Under the pieces are notes generated by a model that saw only the letters and a list, made by a program, of their open reading frames with translations, ran no database searches and was not told where the DNA came from. This document shows positions 25,255 through 34,570 of a stretch of 64,000 bases of DNA, one piece after another (positions within the stretch are counted from its first letter, which is position 1; each line of letters begins with the position of its first letter). The translations under genes were made by a program, and so were the position numbers. Source of the stretch: Akkermansiaceae bacterium UBA4589. GTDB lineage: Bacteria > Verrucomicrobiota > Verrucomicrobiia > Verrucomicrobiales > Akkermansiaceae. Where the stretch lies: NCBI GenBank assembly GCA_002387565.1, contig DGJT01000018.1:22879-86878 (forward strand), written 5' to 3'.

Positions 25255-26712
25255 ATGTCTACACAATCTACATCAAATGTTTCTTCTCAAGGTAAAGTAG
25301 TGATACCTGTACTTGAGCGTGAAAAGTTGATTCTCAATAATCGTTCGCTTTCTTGGATTAGTAACAAAGTTTGCGGTATTATTGAAAACAAGCAGCCTGC
25401 GTTATGGTGGGCACTATTTATTCCTTGTGCGCTTATGGCTCTTATTGGGGTTGTAGGCGGTCTTGCTTACCAGGTTTACTCTGGTGTCGGTGTTTGGGGC
25501 AACAGTAACCGCGTTATGTGGGGTTGGCCGATTGTTAACTTTGTTTTCTGGATTGGTATTGGCCACGCGGGGACTTTGATTTCTGCAGTCCTGTTCCTCA
25601 CTCGTCAGAACTGGAGAACTTCTATTAACCGCGCCGCTGAGGCGATGACTATTTTTGCGGTGATGTGTGCAGGAATTTACCCTGTATTCCACGTGGGTCG
25701 TGTGTGGATGGTGTGGTTCTTAGCTCCAGTACCTAACTCAAATGCTATCTGGCAAAACTTTAAATCACCACTTCTATGGGATGTGTTTGCGATTTCTACT
25801 TATTTCACAGTATCACTTATTTTCTGGTATTTAGGCATGGTTCCTGATTTGGCTACGATTCGTGATCGTGCAACAACTAAGATTAGACAGGTTCTTTATG
25901 GTGTCTTTTCTCTTGGTTGGAGAGGGGGTAATCGTCAGTGGTCTCACTATGAAATGGCTTACCTTATCTTGGCAGGTATTTCTACACCATTGGTGCTTTC
26001 TGTGCACTCAATCGTTTCATTTGACTTTGCGACTTCAGTAGTTCCTGGTTGGCATACGACGATTTTCCCTCCTTACTTTGTGGCGGGTGCTATTTTTGGT
26101 GGATTTGCCATGGTATTAACCATTATGATTCCTGCTCGCTATATCTACGGGCTGCAGGATTTAATCACCATGAAGCACATTGATAACATGGCTAAGATTA
26201 TTTTGCTCACAGGTACTATCGTGGGTTACGCTTACCTCATGGAGCTTTTCATTGCTTTCTACTCAGGTGCTAAGTATGAGATGGATGCGTTTACCTTTAG
26301 GATTACAGGCCCTTATGCATGGGCTTATATTGCGATGATGGCTCTTAACGTTATTTCTCCACAGATTTTCTGGTCACGTAAAATGCGTGAGAACCTCTGG
26401 GTGATTATGGCGGTGGCTGGCTGTGTGAACGCAGGTATGTGGTTTGAGCGTTTCGTTATTATTGATACAACTCTAGCAAGAATGTTCTTACCTGGTGATT
26501 GGAAATACTTTAGTCCTAGTGCTATTGATGTGCTTACTTTCTTAGGCACCATGGGAATGTTCCTTACCTTGTTCCTTCTATTCTTGAGATTTTTACCTTG
26601 TATCAACATTGCAGAAGTTAAGTGGACTCTTCCAGAGGCTGACCCTCATTATGGTGAGGACGCTAATGACAAAGTGGAGCGTGTTGCAGCTTATCAAAAA
26701 GAACTTTCATAA
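25255..26712 (+). CDS. actC: Alternative Complex III NrfD/PsrC-like membrane subunit ActC
   Basis: ActC is a quinol-binding integral membrane subunit related to NrfD and PsrC. The 485-residue protein has about ten membrane helices. Typical early motifs are [20 protein letters not shown] near 84-103 and the histidine-containing [19 protein letters not shown]. Later it has [19 protein letters not shown]. These residues form the quinol site and proton path in studied complexes. actB lies 19 bases upstream and actD 11 bases downstream, indicating tight operon coupling. Confidence 0.95.
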   Translation: MSTQSTSNVSSQGKVVIPVLEREKLILNNRSLSWISNKVCGIIENKQPALWWALFIPCALMALIGVVGGLAYQVYSGVGVWGNSNRVMWGWPIVNFVFWIGIGHAGTLISAVLFLTRQNWRTSINRAAEAMTIFAVMCAGIYPVFHVGRVWMVWFLAPVPNSNAIWQNFKSPLLWDVFAISTYFTVSLIFWYLGMVPDLATIRDRATTKIRQVLYGVFSLGWRGGNRQWSHYEMAYLILAGISTPLVLSVHSIVSFDFATSVVPGWHTTIFPPYFVAGAIFGGFAMVLTIMIPARYIYGLQDLITMKHIDNMAKIILLTGTIVGYAYLMELFIAFYSGAKYEMDAFTFRITGPYAWAYIAMMALNVISPQIFWSRKMRENLWVIMAVAGCVNAGMWFERFVIIDTTLARMFLPGDWKYFSPSAIDVLTFLGTMGMFLTLFLLFLRFLPCINIAEVKWTLPEADPHYGEDANDKVERVAAYQKELS

Positions 26713-26723
26713 GAATTATTTAT

Positions 26724-27308
26724 ATGAGTAAAGAAGCTAAAATTTACGGTTACCTTGCTGAGTTTGCTAATGCTCAGGAGCTCTATCACGCCGCTGAAAA
26801 AATTAGAGATGCCAAATACAGCCGTTGGGATTGTTATTCAGCATTTCCTATTCATGGTCTTGATGCTGCAATGGGCTTAAAGCGCTCTAAGTTGCCTATC
26901 TTTGTTTTATGTGGTGCGACCTTAGGTTTCCTAACAGCCATCTCTCTAGCTTATATTACTCAAGTGGTGCTTTATCCAACTGTAGTGCAAGCAAAACCAG
27001 CGAACTTATTCACGATTCCGGCTTTCTTCCCTATTATGTTTGAGCTGACGATTTTATTTTCAGGTTTCACTGTTTTATTTGGGGTTTTAGGTTTAATGAA
27101 GCTGCCATGTTTCCATCACCCACTTTTTAATAGCAAGCAGTTTTCTAGAGTGACTGATGATGGGTTCTTTATCGCTATCGAAGCCACAGATCAACAGTTT
27201 TCTGCTGAAGCCACACGTGAGCTTCTTGAGTCTATTGGAGGCACTAACTTAGAGGTCGTTTATGACGAGGTTGTTGAAGAGCTTGAGGAGGTCGAAGGCA
27301 AAGCCTAA
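26724..27308 (+). CDS. actD: Alternative Complex III subunit ActD (DUF3341)
   Basis: ActD is a structural membrane subunit. The 194-residue protein starts with the DUF3341 pattern IYGYLAEFANAQELYHAAEK, then WDCYSAFPIHGLDAAMGLKR near 35-54. Two membrane helices lie at about 60-85 and 100-125. The GFFIAIEATDQQF segment and a short acidic C-terminal tail complete it. Length and order (after ActC, before ActE) match other act clusters. Confidence 0.94.
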   Translation: MSKEAKIYGYLAEFANAQELYHAAEKIRDAKYSRWDCYSAFPIHGLDAAMGLKRSKLPIFVLCGATLGFLTAISLAYITQVVLYPTVVQAKPANLFTIPAFFPIMFELTILFSGFTVLFGVLGLMKLPCFHHPLFNSKQFSRVTDDGFFIAIEATDQQFSAEATRELLESIGGTNLEVVYDEVVEELEEVEGKA

Positions 27309-27329
27309 AGAATTAGAATTTTACATATT

Positions 27330-28004
27330 ATGCGTTACTTTTTTATAGGTTATTTAGTAGTGGTGACTCTGGTTATCGGAGCCTTAGGCTTTCGTGGTGA
27401 CAAATTTAGTAAGCCACCGATTCGTTTATTCCCCGATATGGATGAAATGGACAAGGTGAGAAGCCAAGAAAAAACTGTATTCTTTACAGATACTATGGGA
27501 TCACGTTTGCCATTAGCTGGAACTCAGCCTTTTGGTTACGATGCCAATGCGCAGGACGTAGCTGAACAAAATCAAGTTACTTTTTCTGGTTTAGAAGGCT
27601 ATTACAACACAGGACATATTGGTGATTACTATGGGTCAGGTATGCCTACAGAATTAGCAGGTAGTGGTATTGAGCTGCTCAAGCGCGGTGAAGAAAGATA
27701 TAATATTTACTGTGCTATTTGTCATGGTAAAAATGGTAACGGTCAATCTAGTGTGCCAAGTCAATATGGCATACCTGGAGTAGCTAATCTTCATCAATTT
27801 TTAGAGGCAGACTACCCTAATGGACGTTTGTTTGAAGTTATTTCACATGGTAAAGGAAATATGGGTGGTTATGCCTATCAATTACCAATCAAAGATCGTT
27901 GGGCTATCATAGCCTACGTGAGGGCGTTACAAGTTGCTAAGCAAGCGCCGATTAATCAACCAGCCGTTAAACAAGCAGTGGAAGAAGCTGCTTCTGTAAA
28001 ATAA
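27330..28004 (+). CDS. actE: Alternative Complex III monoheme cytochrome c subunit ActE
   Basis: This 224-residue protein has an N-terminal hydrophobic segment (about 4-21) and one CxxCH (CAICHG, near residue 130). GMPTELAGSGIELLKRGEERYN leads into the heme site, and a probable methionine ligand lies in GNMGGYAYQLP. ActE is a periplasmic electron carrier of the complex. It lacks the lipobox cysteine seen in some ActE proteins. A short Lys/Ala/Glu tail follows the heme domain. Confidence 0.93.
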   Translation: MRYFFIGYLVVVTLVIGALGFRGDKFSKPPIRLFPDMDEMDKVRSQEKTVFFTDTMGSRLPLAGTQPFGYDANAQDVAEQNQVTFSGLEGYYNTGHIGDYYGSGMPTELAGSGIELLKRGEERYNIYCAICHGKNGNGQSSVPSQYGIPGVANLHQFLEADYPNGRLFEVISHGKGNMGGYAYQLPIKDRWAIIAYVRALQVAKQAPINQPAVKQAVEEAASVK

Positions 28005-28026
28005 TAAGTTTTAGTTTTAGAAAATC

Positions 28027-29385
28027 ATGGGACACTTGATCACATCAGAACAAATCGCTATTGATGGCGAACAGTTGACATCAGCACCTTTTAAGCGTGC
28101 TAAACAAATACTTGGTATCATTGCTATAGTAGGAACGCTTATTAGCTTTGGTATTTTGTTTTTTGCACCTGACTCTTTGAAAGGTACCTTTTCTTATTCT
28201 TGGTTATTTGCTTTAGCTTATGCCTTAACTATCGCTATTGGTGGTTGTTTTTGGGTGCTTCTGCATAACTTATCTAATTCAGGTTGGGGTGTGTCTGTAC
28301 GTCGCATTATGGAGAACTTAGGTTTTGTATTTCCTTTCTTAGGTGTTCTTTGTATCCCGTTTCTTTTCCCTGATGTACAACAGTACCTTTGGGAATGGAT
28401 GACTAAGCACCGCGCTACAGGTGTGGATATGTTTAGTTCTAACCCAAGTCGCTTATTTGGCTTCTGGGGCGGGCAAGACCTCATTGATGCCTTGTATTAC
28501 AAGCACGAAGCTCTGCTTGCTAGTAAGGCTTGGTACTTAAATATTTTCTCTTGGTACACACGCTTTTTCTTCTATTTTATTGCCTTAGGTTGGGTGATTT
28601 GGAAATTACGTAAGATTTCTGTAGCTCAGGATACTGATCCAAAACCAGGTGTCGCACGCCTCTTTCAAGCTAGAGCTTTCTCAGCAGGAGGTTTGCCTAT
28701 CTTAGGTATCACAGCTACTTTCCTTGCGATTGATTGGTTTATGACTTTGAACTACACATGGTTCTCTACGATGTGGGGTGTTTATATTTTTGCCGGTTGT
28801 GCCTTGCATTCCATGGTGGTGATTATTTTGACTGCTATCGTATTGCAAAAAAATGGCTACCTTAAAAATGTAGTATCCCCAGAGCATTTCCACATTATGG
28901 GTAAGCTCACGCATGTGTTTGTCATTTTCTGGGCTTACATTACTTTCTCTCAATTCTTCCTTATTTGGTATTCAAATATTGCAGAAGAAACCATGTACTT
29001 TACCCTTCGTAATACAGCAGGTTGGTACTGGGTAAGTTTGAGCTTAGTCTTTGGTCACTTTGCTTTGCCATTTATCTTGCTTCTACCACACTGGATGAAG
29101 AAGAATGTGAAGTATATTAAATGGGTTTGTGTGTACCTTTTAGTATTACACGCTGTGGACATGTATCATGTGATTATTCCTCAGAGAGGGCCTTCATTAG
29201 GTTTGGTTTTAGGTCATGAGCCAGTACTTTGGTTCGGTGGTATTCAAGCGGTATTTTTAGATATCTTTGCCTTGGTAGTTGTTATTGCGGGCTTTGGTTA
29301 TTTCTACTTGAGAAATTTAGGTAGCGTGAATACTTACCCTAACCGTGATCCACGTATCATAGAATCAGCTAACCTTAGTAACTAA
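28027..29385 (+). CDS. actF: Alternative Complex III membrane subunit ActF
   Basis: ActF is the second NrfD-like membrane subunit, forming a pseudo-twofold pair with ActC. The 452-residue protein has about ten membrane helices. Features include GGCFWVLLHNLSNSGWGVSV near 70-90, VDMFSSNPSRLFGFWGG, and FSQFFLIWYSNIAEETMYF near 305-323. The last is a common ActF block. In known structures ActF probably contributes to proton movement rather than heme binding. It ends the canonical actABCDEF order; a small membrane protein gene follows after 17 bases. Confidence 0.94.
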   Translation: MGHLITSEQIAIDGEQLTSAPFKRAKQILGIIAIVGTLISFGILFFAPDSLKGTFSYSWLFALAYALTIAIGGCFWVLLHNLSNSGWGVSVRRIMENLGFVFPFLGVLCIPFLFPDVQQYLWEWMTKHRATGVDMFSSNPSRLFGFWGGQDLIDALYYKHEALLASKAWYLNIFSWYTRFFFYFIALGWVIWKLRKISVAQDTDPKPGVARLFQARAFSAGGLPILGITATFLAIDWFMTLNYTWFSTMWGVYIFAGCALHSMVVIILTAIVLQKNGYLKNVVSPEHFHIMGKLTHVFVIFWAYITFSQFFLIWYSNIAEETMYFTLRNTAGWYWVSLSLVFGHFALPFILLLPHWMKKNVKYIKWVCVYLLVLHAVDMYHVIIPQRGPSLGLVLGHEPVLWFGGIQAVFLDIFALVVVIAGFGYFYLRNLGSVNTYPNRDPRIIESANLSN

Positions 29386-29402
29386 TTTATCTCTTTTTTA
29401 TT

Positions 29403-29795
29403 ATGTCTTGTTGTTCAACAGAAAACCAACCTACTAGCTGCAAAATTAAAGCATCTATTCTTACTATTCTTTTGCTTTTAGTAGCAGTAATTTTAGTATC
29501 TAACTTGAAAAGCCAAGTAGCCAAAGCTAATGCTTCGATTGTGGATTTAGATGAAGAAGCTCGTTTAGAAGTCAAATTGCGCACCGAGCAGGAAGTCACA
29601 GAATCTTTCACCGTGGTAAGCAATGGCGAAACAGCACAAGTGCCGCCCGCTGTTATTTTTGCACAGCAAGCTAAACAAAACTTTTCAAACCCTAAACCTG
29701 TGGCTGTGAAGATAGAAGCACAGAAGACCACTGCTGCTAAACTTCGCGAAGCCGAAGAAGCTAAGCAAAATACAAGTAACCCATTTAGTCTTTAA
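29403..29795 (+). CDS. Small single-helix membrane protein of the respiratory operon, function unknown
   Basis: This 130-residue protein begins MSCCSTENQPTSC, with three cysteines in the first 13 residues. One membrane helix follows (about 18-37). The C-terminal part is charged and helical, rich in Ala, Lys and Glu, and ends NTSNPFSL. No family is recognised. It lies between actF and the CcoN-like gene with gaps of 17 and 3 bases, so it belongs to the operon. The paired cysteines could bind metal or heme on the cytoplasmic side. A role in assembly (for example copper or heme handling) is possible but not shown. Confidence 0.7.
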   Translation: MSCCSTENQPTSCKIKASILTILLLLVAVILVSNLKSQVAKANASIVDLDEEARLEVKLRTEQEVTESFTVVSNGETAQVPPAVIFAQQAKQNFSNPKPVAVKIEAQKTTAAKLREAEEAKQNTSNPFSL

Positions 29796-29798
29796 TTT

Positions 29799-31238
29799 AT
29801 GAGCGAAACTGAAATTAATTCTGCAGAGCGCAGTCACGCGATCAAGTTGACTTATTTAGATAAGTCAGTCCAAGCGCCTGTGATGTTTTTATGGATGTCT
29901 TCTATTGTTTGGTTAATAGGAGGCATACTTCTTGGCTTGGTTTATTCTATTAAGCTTTATAGTCCTGACTTTTTAACTAGCAGTTTTCCTGCCTTAGTGA
30001 CAGGTAGAGTATTTACAGCGCATATCAATGTGCTTGTCTATGGTTTTGCACTACAAGCTCTTCTTGGTGTAGCTCTCTGGGTAGGTGTGCGCCTTAGCCA
30101 AGCTAAGCTCACGCAATCAGGCATGGTAGTGTTCGCCACCTTATTATGGAACTTGGTTTTAACTGGCGGAATCAAAGCTATTTTAGAAGGTAACGGCAAG
30201 GGGGTGCTACTCCTTGATATTCCACAAGGTTATTCAGTAGCTCTTTTAGCTCTCTATATTGTTTTCGTTTTTGGCATTATTGTACGCTTACTTAGTAGTA
30301 AAGCGGCGCAAGGTTCAATTGCTTCGCACTTCTTGGCTTATGGACTCATAGCTTTTCCTTGGATTGCTATTATTGCCTATAATTTAGTCTTTAGTATACC
30401 AGGTGCGCACCCACTTATGACAACTGCGGTTGCTGAGTGGTTCCAGTCAGCCTTAATTTATATGTTTATTGTGCCAGTAGTAGCGGCAGGTTTACTTTAT
30501 GTGGCGCCTAGATCTGTCCAGGGTGTGGCTTCAAATAATTTGCTCATTAAATTGAGTTTCTATGGATTGATTATCTTGGCTCCTTGCTCAGGTTTTGAGC
30601 AACTTTTAGGTAGTCCTGTTCCTTATTTCTTGCCAGCTTTGAGTGCGGCTTGTGGTGTTTTGCTCATTGCGGCTTTGGTAGGAATTTTCTTTGAAGTGTT
30701 TGGCACATTGAGTCAGAGCGCTAAAGAGCTAGCTAATAGACCTTCAGCTCGCTTCCTTTGGTTAGGTGCTGTCTCTGTGCTTGTTTTAGCAGGATTAAAA
30801 CTCATGCAAACACTGCCATTAACCGCTGACCTCTTTCAATTTTCTGGTCTTGACTACTTTGTATGGGTATGGGTGGCATTAGCTGTAGTCGGCATGTCTG
30901 TTGCAGGGATTTCTTACTTTGCTGTACCTAGACTTACAGGTAGAGAATGGGTATCTAAACGAGTCGTTCGTTCTCATTTCTGGACAGGAGCTTATGCCTT
31001 AGGAACTTTCTTAATGCTGGGTTTGCTTATGGCTTATTTCTATGCTATTGCACAACAAAATTGGGAGGTGAAGTGGACTGTCGTTAACCAACAATTCACT
31101 CCAGTAGCAATGGTCATTACTACTGGTTGGTTCTTTGGATTGTTGTCAACAGTAGCTTATGCCCTTCATTTGTTCATCATGTGGGTTCGTTTAGGTAGAT
31201 TAGATGAGGAAGGTTTATCTCTTGAGCAAGCACATTAG
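29799..31238 (+). CDS. CcoN-like heme-copper oxidase subunit I homologue lacking catalytic ligands
   Basis: The 479-residue, roughly 12-helix protein aligns along its length with cbb3 oxidase subunit CcoN: GRVFTAHINVLVYGF (69-83), EWFQSALIYMF (213-223), NLLIKLSFYGLIIL (247-260) and YFAVPRLTGREW (373-384). By my alignment, the CuB histidine of WWYGHNAVGF is Ala218, the HH pair of GPHHLH is Phe266-Glu267, and the cross-linked Tyr is Leu. GHVH, which supplies the heme b3 and second heme b ligands, is FVWV (354-357). Only one low-spin ligand (His75) remains. It cannot reduce oxygen; a structural or bridging role is likely. The reading frame is intact, so it is not a pseudogene. Confidence 0.85.
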   Translation: MSETEINSAERSHAIKLTYLDKSVQAPVMFLWMSSIVWLIGGILLGLVYSIKLYSPDFLTSSFPALVTGRVFTAHINVLVYGFALQALLGVALWVGVRLSQAKLTQSGMVVFATLLWNLVLTGGIKAILEGNGKGVLLLDIPQGYSVALLALYIVFVFGIIVRLLSSKAAQGSIASHFLAYGLIAFPWIAIIAYNLVFSIPGAHPLMTTAVAEWFQSALIYMFIVPVVAAGLLYVAPRSVQGVASNNLLIKLSFYGLIILAPCSGFEQLLGSPVPYFLPALSAACGVLLIAALVGIFFEVFGTLSQSAKELANRPSARFLWLGAVSVLVLAGLKLMQTLPLTADLFQFSGLDYFVWVWVALAVVGMSVAGISYFAVPRLTGREWVSKRVVRSHFWTGAYALGTFLMLGLLMAYFYAIAQQNWEVKWTVVNQQFTPVAMVITTGWFFGLLSTVAYALHLFIMWVRLGRLDEEGLSLEQAH

Positions 31239-31249
31239 TTTTATTCATT

Positions 31250-31927
31250 ATGAAAGTTAGTACTAATATTATTATTTCAGCACTTGTATTCCTTGTTGTT
31301 TTTGCAGCAATGATCGCCATCCCTTATAAATCGATGTCTAGTGCGGCATTACCTAATTTTGACGAAGATGCAGATGAGCGTTCAGATGTTTATAACCCTC
31401 TTCGTAGTGGAAGAATTACCGATGGTGCTTTAGTTTATGAAGCTAACGGTTGTGCTACTTGTCACACTCAAGTGATTCGTCCAACCAACGCGGGTGCCGA
31501 TATGTGGCGTAGCGATTGGGCCGGCTTGGTGAATGATGAAGACCGTGGCGATACTCGTCGTGAGACACATTCATTCGATTACTTAGGTCAAGAAAGAGCT
31601 AATATTGGTTTTATGAGAGTAGGTCCTGATTTAAGTAATGTGGCTCTACGTGTGATTGATTACATTAAAGACACTGACTTAACTCCTGAAATGTACTTGT
31701 ACTTACAGCTTTATAACGCAAGAGCTAAAGTAGGAGCAGAGGAGTCAAATTGCCCAACGAATCCTTACCTGTTTGACAAAGTGAAGCGTTACGGAGCTGT
31801 GCCGCAAAATGCCTTGCCTATTGAGGATGAAGAATTTATTTTTGTGCCTAACGAAAAAGCTCAAGCACTAGTTTCTTATTTATTATCACTTAAAAAAGAT
31901 GATGTAGCTCCAGCAGCTGTTCAATAA
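31250..31927 (+). CDS. CcoO-like monoheme cytochrome c
   Basis: This 225-residue protein has one N-terminal membrane anchor (about 7-25). A CcoO-type heme site follows, CATCHTQVIRP at 68-78, where the CHxQxIRP pattern is characteristic of cbb3 subunit II. Later come an ANIGFMRVGPDLSNVA block (a CcoO-like region with candidate Met ligand) and a YLYLQLYNARA segment. It is probably the electron-carrying partner of the CcoN-like protein, 11 bases downstream of it. As that protein lacks an active site, this cytochrome may instead relay electrons between ActA/ActE and the CuA oxidase. Confidence 0.88.
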   Translation: MKVSTNIIISALVFLVVFAAMIAIPYKSMSSAALPNFDEDADERSDVYNPLRSGRITDGALVYEANGCATCHTQVIRPTNAGADMWRSDWAGLVNDEDRGDTRRETHSFDYLGQERANIGFMRVGPDLSNVALRVIDYIKDTDLTPEMYLYLQLYNARAKVGAEESNCPTNPYLFDKVKRYGAVPQNALPIEDEEFIFVPNEKAQALVSYLLSLKKDDVAPAAVQ

Positions 31928-31938
31928 TTTTATTTATC

Positions 31939-32664
31939 ATGAGTTCTTCAAAACAAACATCAGAAACACCTAAGCATCAAGTGACGCTAGCTGCATTGCG
32001 TGAAGTTGAGGCATCAGCAGAGCCGCAACCAGTGAGAAGCTATCAAGTACTTATTTTAATGATTATTGCTATTCTTGCAGGTGTAACCTTGGCTTCAGTT
32101 AAAGGTTTATTTAACTACAATCTCAAGGCAGATCCTGCTTATGTGCGTGCTGTAGCTCCAGGAGCTGTAGATCAAGGAGTTCAAACCATAGATGCTTTAG
32201 CAGGTTATATGAAGCATGGTGCTAAGATTTATTCTGCCAAGTGTGGTGGTTGTCACCAGGCTAACGGATTAGGTGATGGAGCCAATTACCCACCACTAGC
32301 TAATTCAGAGTGGGTGATAGGTGAGCCACGCCTAACTGCAATGATTATCCTTAATGGTGTTAAAGGCCCTATTGAGGTGGACGGTAAACTTTGGAATGGT
32401 CAAATGCCAGCTCAAGCCGCAGGCTTAAGTGATAAAGATTTAGCTGGTTTGATGACTTATCTGAGAAATAGTTTTGGTAATGAGACAGGAGATGTTATCA
32501 GCATCGCTATGGCTAATGACGCCAAGACGATTTCTGAGGGTAGAGTGAATATCGGTCAACAATTAACCCAAGAAGAATTGCTCGCAGAGCACAATATACC
32601 GTTACAAGGAGAGCCTTTACCTGCAGACCTTGAAGTAGAGAAAAAATCTTTATTACCCCTTTAA
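31939..32664 (+). CDS. CcoP-like monoheme cytochrome c with N-terminal membrane anchor
   Basis: This 241-residue protein has a cytoplasmic N-terminus, one membrane helix (about 35-57) and one periplasmic heme site, CGGCHQANG at 102-110. A typical cytochrome c core follows (YPPLANSEWVIGEP, then WNGQMPAQAAGLSDKDLAGL with methionine ligand, then LMTYLRNSFG). CcoP of true cbb3 oxidases is diheme; only one motif exists here. The last 50 residues form a charged extension. It lies 11 bases after the CcoO-like gene and 24 before coxA. Confidence 0.88.
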   Translation: MSSSKQTSETPKHQVTLAALREVEASAEPQPVRSYQVLILMIIAILAGVTLASVKGLFNYNLKADPAYVRAVAPGAVDQGVQTIDALAGYMKHGAKIYSAKCGGCHQANGLGDGANYPPLANSEWVIGEPRLTAMIILNGVKGPIEVDGKLWNGQMPAQAAGLSDKDLAGLMTYLRNSFGNETGDVISIAMANDAKTISEGRVNIGQQLTQEELLAEHNIPLQGEPLPADLEVEKKSLLPL

Positions 32665-32688
32665 TTTTTTAATTTTAAATTTATATTT

Positions 32689-34536
32689 ATGAGTGACCAT
32701 AGCGATCATCACGAGGAAAGTTTCATCAGAAAGTATATATTTTCTGTAGACCATAAAACCATCGGTATTCAGTACGCCCTTGGAGCAATGATATTTTTGC
32801 TCTTTGGATTCTATTTAATGATGGTTATGCGTTGGAGTATAGCCTACCCACAAGAGCCACTTCCAGAATGGATGACTTGGATTTTTGGTGGTGCTGACTG
32901 GAGAGCTTCTTGGTTGCAAGCAGGTAAGCTTACTGGGGAGACTTACAATATGTTTGGTGCTATGCACGGAACGATCATGGTTTTCTTGGGTGTGGTTCCT
33001 CTTGGATTTGGTGCCTTTGGTAACTATGTAACACCTTTACAAATTGGTGCTCCTGATATGGCTTTTCCTCGTTTGAATATGGCGAGTTTTTGGTTGTACC
33101 TTGCTGGTGGTTTAGTCATGTGTTTAGGTTTCTTCGAGTGGTTTTCAGACACAGGTGTAGCTAAGTCTGGTTGGACGAATTACCCTCCTTTAGCTAACTT
33201 TGCTGATCTAGAAGCAGCTAACCAATGGCGTTCAGGTCAGACACAATGGCTTTTAGGTCTTGTGCTCTTGATTACATCATCTCTTTTAGGCTCAGTAAAC
33301 GTGATCACGACTGTGGTCAATTTACGTGCCAAAGGCTTAACTTGGATGAAACTTCCATTTTTAGTATGGGCTATGCTCGTAACTGCTTTCTTATTACTGC
33401 TTGCTTTCCCTCCATTGGAAGTGGCAGGCATTATGCAACTTGTAGATAGAACAACAGGTTCATCTCTCTTTAGCCCATCAGGTTTATACACTAAAACATT
33501 AGGTTTAGTAGATGTTGCGGGTGGTGGTAGTCCATTACTCTTCCAACACTTGTTCTGGTTCTTAGGTCACCCAGAAGTGTACGTACTTCTTTTGCCAGCT
33601 ATTGCTTGTGTTGCTGAGATTATTCCAGCTAATACACAAAAGCCTCTCTGGGGTTATAGATCAATGGTAGGTGCTGTTATTGTATTAGGTTTTCTTTCAT
33701 TCATTGTATGGGCTCACCACATGTACTTAACAGGTATGGGGCCAGCTGTGTCAGCTTTCTTCCAAACGACAACGGTACTTATTTCGATTCCGTCCGTGAT
33801 TTTAATATCGGCACTTCTCATATCATTATGGGGTGGTTCTATTAGATTTACACCACCGATGATGTGGGCAACAGCCTTCTTACCGATGTTTGGTATTGGT
33901 GGTTTGACAGGTTTGCCATTGGCTTTCAACTTTGCTGATTTACAACTTCATGATACTTACTATGTGATTGGTCACTTCCACTATGTGGTGGCTCCTGGTA
34001 TTCTTTTTGGTCTGTTTGGTGGTATTCATCATTGGTATCCAAAGATTACAGGACGTTACATGAGCAAGTTCTTGAACCATTTACACTTTTGGCCATCACT
34101 CATCTTTATTAACTGTTTATTCTTCCCTATGTTAATTCAAGGTTTAGCTGGTTTCCACCGTCGTTGGTATAATGGTGGTGAGGCTTATTTGCCTACCTCT
34201 GATGATAGTGAGAATGTTTTTGCTAACTTAGTTGCTAACTTTATTGAGCTTAATGAGTTCATGTCAATTTCAGCTTGGTTATTAGGGATTGCTCAAATTC
34301 CATTTATCATCAATGTATTTCTCTCTATCTGGAAGGGCAAGAAAGTTGAAAATGATAACCCATGGGATTGTACCACACTTGAATGGGCAACACCAACGCC
34401 TCCAGGGCATGGTAACTTTACCTTTGAGCCTACTATTTATCGTGAGCCTTATCAGTATGAACCTACTGACGAGGGGAATATTGCACTCGTTCAATGGGAA
34501 AAAGACGAAGAAACTCCCGAAGATTCAAAAGCTTAA
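32689..34536 (+). CDS. coxA: Cytochrome c oxidase subunit I (A-type heme-copper oxidase, catalytic)
   Basis: This subunit reduces oxygen to water at a heme-CuB site and pumps protons. The 615-residue protein keeps all the expected ligands. FGAMHGTIMVF carries the low-spin heme ligand, and GHPEVYVLLLPA carries the CuB His and cross-linked Tyr. AHHMYLTGM supplies the CuB His pair and GHFHYVVAPG carries the high-spin and low-spin heme ligands. The HPEVY motif marks the A1 branch. It is therefore the working oxidase of this operon, in contrast to the CcoN-like protein upstream. Its C-terminal tail is acidic. Confidence 0.97.
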   Translation: MSDHSDHHEESFIRKYIFSVDHKTIGIQYALGAMIFLLFGFYLMMVMRWSIAYPQEPLPEWMTWIFGGADWRASWLQAGKLTGETYNMFGAMHGTIMVFLGVVPLGFGAFGNYVTPLQIGAPDMAFPRLNMASFWLYLAGGLVMCLGFFEWFSDTGVAKSGWTNYPPLANFADLEAANQWRSGQTQWLLGLVLLITSSLLGSVNVITTVVNLRAKGLTWMKLPFLVWAMLVTAFLLLLAFPPLEVAGIMQLVDRTTGSSLFSPSGLYTKTLGLVDVAGGGSPLLFQHLFWFLGHPEVYVLLLPAIACVAEIIPANTQKPLWGYRSMVGAVIVLGFLSFIVWAHHMYLTGMGPAVSAFFQTTTVLISIPSVILISALLISLWGGSIRFTPPMMWATAFLPMFGIGGLTGLPLAFNFADLQLHDTYYVIGHFHYVVAPGILFGLFGGIHHWYPKITGRYMSKFLNHLHFWPSLIFINCLFFPMLIQGLAGFHRRWYNGGEAYLPTSDDSENVFANLVANFIELNEFMSISAWLLGIAQIPFIINVFLSIWKGKKVENDNPWDCTTLEWATPTPPGHGNFTFEPTIYREPYQYEPTDEGNIALVQWEKDEETPEDSKA

Positions 34537-34570
34537 GCCTGATTTAACCACTTTGTATTAAAAGATTATT

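Noticed and set aside
29799..31238. Annotating the gene as a functional cbb3 oxidase subunit I (ccoN)
   Set aside because: Nearly all heme and copper ligands are missing by alignment; only the overall fold is shared, so the active-enzyme name would mislead.
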